Assembly: GCA_902478395.1 (NCBI GenBank)
Contig: CABSKZ010000162.1
Location: 1-6,755 of the forward strand
Length of the DNA: 6,755 nucleotides
Direction: 5' to 3'
Source: an uncultured Eubacteriales bacterium
GTDB lineage: Bacteria; Bacillota; Clostridia; UBA1381; UBA9506
This document shows positions 4,752 to 6,755 of the stretch, piece by piece (positions within the stretch are counted from its first letter, which is position 1; every line of letters begins with the position of its first letter). Under the pieces are notes generated by a model. The model did no database searches. It was not told the origin of the DNA and was given only the letters and a program-made list of their open reading frames with translations. The translations under genes were made by a program, and so were the position numbers.

Positions 4752-6425
4752 ATGGCATATCAGGCGTTGTACCGGAAATGGCGCCCGCTGACGTTTGATG
4801 ACGTTGTGGGGCAGGAGCATATTACCCAGACGCTGAAAAATGAAATTGTAAACGGAAAACTTGCGCACGCGTATCTGTTCTGCGGCACGAGAGGGACGGG
4901 AAAAACCTCGACGGCGAAAATTCTTGCGCGCGCGGTGAACTGCTTGAATCCGCAGAACGGAAATCCCTGCAATGAATGCGAGGTCTGCCGGGGAATTCTG
5001 GACGAGACGATTATGGATGTGCTGGAGCTTGACGGTGCGTCGCGCAACAAGGTTGAAAATATTCGGGACATTATTGACGATGTCATGTTTTTGCCATCCG
5101 TCGCGAAAAAAAAGGTATATATTATCGACGAGGTACACATGGTTACCACGCAGGCGTTTAACGCGTTGCTGAAGACGCTGGAAGAACCGCCGGAACACGT
5201 GATGTTTATTCTGGCTACGACGGAGCTGAATAAAATTCCGCCGACCGTGCTGTCCCGGTGCCAGCGGTTTGATTTCAGGCGGATTACGAATGAGGATATT
5301 GTCGGCCGGCTTAAGACGATTCTTGCAGGGGACGGCCGCAGTGCAACCGACGCGGCGCTTAGCCTGGTTGCTGAACTGGGAGACGGCTCCATGCGGGATT
5401 CCTTGAGTATCCTGGACCAGTGCTTGGGCTTCGGAGAGGAAACGCTTACCTATGACGATGTGGTCAGTATTATCGGTATCGCGGATAACGACGCATTGTA
5501 CCGCATCTGCGAAGCGGTCAGCGAGAATGACAGTGAAACCGCGCTGCGGATTGTAGATGATATTTTGCTGGGCGGCAAAGAGCTTAGCGTTTTTATGGAA
5601 CGGCTCATTAAGTTTCTGCGCGATTTGCTGATTGTCAAGCTGACGAAGGAACCGGGAAAAATTCTTGTAACCTCACAGGAAAATTTGATGAAGATGAAGG
5701 CACTGTCAGAAAAAATTACGAAGGAAAAGCTGTTGAATTCCCTAAAGCTTTTGAATGACAGCGTGATACAGGCAAAGTTTTCAAGCTTTGCGCGGACGGT
5801 CTATGAACTTGCTGTCGTGAAAATGTGCGATCCGTCCACTGACGATTCTTACGATGCGCTTTTAGACCGTGTTGCGCAGATGGAAAAACGGTTAGCAGAG
5901 GGAGTCTTTACCGTTTCTGTGGCAAAGAATGAAGCTCCTTCGGAAGCATCTGATGGAGCTGCTCCGCCGTGGGAGGAACCGGAAAGACCTGTGCCGCAGG
6001 AAATTGCGGCGGATGGGCCGGCTGCCGGAACCACGCAGCCACCTGAACCTGCAGTTACGGAAGTGCCGGAACCACAGCAGGGAGAAGGAAAATTCGCGGC
6101 GGTTTCTAAATGGCCGGAAGTGCTTTCCTACATCAAGATGAACGGCGGAATGCCGATGTATTCCCACCTGAATAAAGCGAAGGTGAGGGAGGTTGGCGGC
6201 AGGCTAGGGCTTGTGTTCGGTGCGGAAGCGATGATAAGCAAAAGTGTGGTTTCCAAACCAAGCAACTTGGAGCTGGTTGCGGCGGGGGTTAAGGCTGTGA
6301 CAGGCGAAACGGTTACGGTTGCCTGTTTCTCAGCGAAGGAAATTGGGGAATCAGAACAGGAGGAAGACCCTCTGAAAAAGCTCGAGGAATTGAGCAAAAA
6401 GCATAGCATCATTGAAATCATATAA
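4752..6425 (+). CDS. dnaX: DNA polymerase III subunit gamma/tau
   Basis: A complete 557-residue AAA+ ATPase of the clamp loader, which opens and loads the beta sliding clamp and, as tau, links the loader to the replicative polymerase and helicase. The ATG at 4752 follows GGAGGTG (4740-4746), and the MAYQALYRKWRP start is typical of the family. Visible motifs: Walker A GTRGTGKT (45-52); zinc module C64, C73, C76, C79; Walker B VYIIDEVH (122-129); sensor 1 ATTE (155-158); arginine-finger SRC (168-170); sensor 2 GSMRD (212-216). Domain III, the oligomerisation collar, runs to about 370. A Pro/Glu/Ala-rich linker spans about 393-445, and a C-terminal tau-type domain about 446-557 ends in a charged tail. 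The length is close to Bacillus DnaX (about 560 aa). No slippery heptamer is evident at the III/IV junction where E. coli makes gamma. It is transcribed with ybaB/ebfC, 91 bp downstream. Confidence 0.97.
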   Translation: MAYQALYRKWRPLTFDDVVGQEHITQTLKNEIVNGKLAHAYLFCGTRGTGKTSTAKILARAVNCLNPQNGNPCNECEVCRGILDETIMDVLELDGASRNKVENIRDIIDDVMFLPSVAKKKVYIIDEVHMVTTQAFNALLKTLEEPPEHVMFILATTELNKIPPTVLSRCQRFDFRRITNEDIVGRLKTILAGDGRSATDAALSLVAELGDGSMRDSLSILDQCLGFGEETLTYDDVVSIIGIADNDALYRICEAVSENDSETALRIVDDILLGGKELSVFMERLIKFLRDLLIVKLTKEPGKILVTSQENLMKMKALSEKITKEKLLNSLKLLNDSVIQAKFSSFARTVYELAVVKMCDPSTDDSYDALLDRVAQMEKRLAEGVFTVSVAKNEAPSEASDGAAPPWEEPERPVPQEIAADGPAAGTTQPPEPAVTEVPEPQQGEGKFAAVSKWPEVLSYIKMNGGMPMYSHLNKAKVREVGGRLGLVFGAEAMISKSVVSKPSNLELVAAGVKAVTGETVTVACFSAKEIGESEQEEDPLKKLEELSKKHSIIEII

Positions 6426-6516
6426 CCAGGCGAATATGGTTCCTATTTGTTTAAGGCGTTTCAGCGCGGGGAATTGACCTGGATGAATCATTATATTTTA
6501 ACGGAGGAGATTTGAA

Positions 6517-6755
6517 ATGGCAAACGGAAATAAATTCACAGGCGGCGGTAATCATAAAATGAACACCATGCTCAAGCAGGCGCAGAAAATGCAGGAGGAA
6601 ATGGAGAAGGTGCAGGCTGAGCTGGAGGAAAAAACTGTCGAGGCAGCGTCCGGCGGCGGTGTTGTTTCTGTTACGATGAAGGGCTCTAAAGAATTGGTTT
6701 ATGTAAAAATTAAGCCGGAGGCAGTTGACCCGGATGATATTGAAATGCTCGAGGA
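6517..6755 (+). CDS. ebfC: YbaB/EbfC-family nucleoid-associated protein, 3'-truncated by window edge
   Basis: 79 complete codons are visible of a family usually about 100-115 residues long. These are small dimeric DNA-binding proteins that coat the nucleoid; the gene is typically linked to dnaX and recR. The ATG at 6517 follows GGAGGAGA (6503-6510). The N-terminus has a Gly/Asn-rich start, then a long amphipathic helix (MLKQAQKMQEEMEKVQAELE, residues 18-37) and the family's glycine turn and strands (SGGGVVSVTMKG, then ELVYVKIKPEAVDPDDIEMLE), matching the YbaB core. The 91-bp gap to dnaX shows no terminator and no well-spaced promoter, so the gene is probably in the dnaX operon. recR would be expected next, outside the window. 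Confidence 0.95.
   Translation, partial: MANGNKFTGGGNHKMNTMLKQAQKMQEEMEKVQAELEEKTVEAASGGGVVSVTMKGSKELVYVKIKPEAVDPDDIEMLE

Noticed and set aside
4545..5198. Opposite-strand open frame across the SRP RNA and the start of dnaX
   Set aside because: It overlaps a certain structured RNA and the conserved dnaX ATPase region; arginine-rich, low-information translation.
6474..6497. TTGACC plus TATATT as a promoter for ybaB/ebfC
   Set aside because: The spacing is only 12 nt, too short for a sigma-A promoter, and at 17 nt spacing there is no -10-like hexamer.

Overview
The window looks like chromosomal DNA from an anaerobic Gram-positive bacterium of the Bacillota, most likely a clostridial lineage. 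Three things point there: an S-layer-homology (SLH) surface protein with YcdB/YcdC-type repeats; strong GGAGG-type ribosome binding sites; and the gene order SRP RNA - dnaX - ybaB/ebfC, which matches the Bacillus/Clostridium order scr - dnaX - yaaK - recR. The genus cannot be named from the sequence. No mobile element, CRISPR array, tRNA or rRNA was seen.

Left part (1-3431, + strand): two cell-envelope genes. The first is cut by the left edge. Its visible part opens with what looks like the end of a copper-amine-oxidase-N-type stalk domain, followed by a long exported-type region of unknown function. After 127 bp without a convincing terminator comes a 688-residue exported protein with two YcdB/YcdC-like units and a C-terminal SLH block. 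It ends at a strong intrinsic terminator.

Middle (3432-4507): a stretch of about 430 bp without an intact gene. It holds a C8T7 run, several short palindromes and an 89-codon open frame (3572-3841) that reads like protein but lacks a start codon, possibly a gene remnant. Next, on the - strand, is a YbaK/EbsC-type aminoacyl-tRNA deacylase. It has a recognisable sigma-A promoter, and an 18-bp perfect inverted repeat sits against the -10 box across the likely transcription start, so it looks operator-controlled.

Right part (4508-6755, + strand): a strong extended -10 promoter, only 30 bp from the divergent ybaK promoter (-35 to -35), drives a small-type SRP RNA with an intrinsic terminator. Then come dnaX (clamp-loader tau subunit, complete, 557 aa) and the start of ybaB/ebfC (nucleoid-associated protein), cut by the right edge. 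recR would be expected just beyond.

Functionally the window joins an envelope locus to a housekeeping locus (protein targeting, replication/recombination, tRNA quality control). No clearly new multi-gene system is visible. The best items for a second look are the ybaK operator-like repeat, the start-less open frame, an alternative hairpin at the SRP RNA 3' end, and the swapped base pairs below the SRP tetraloop.
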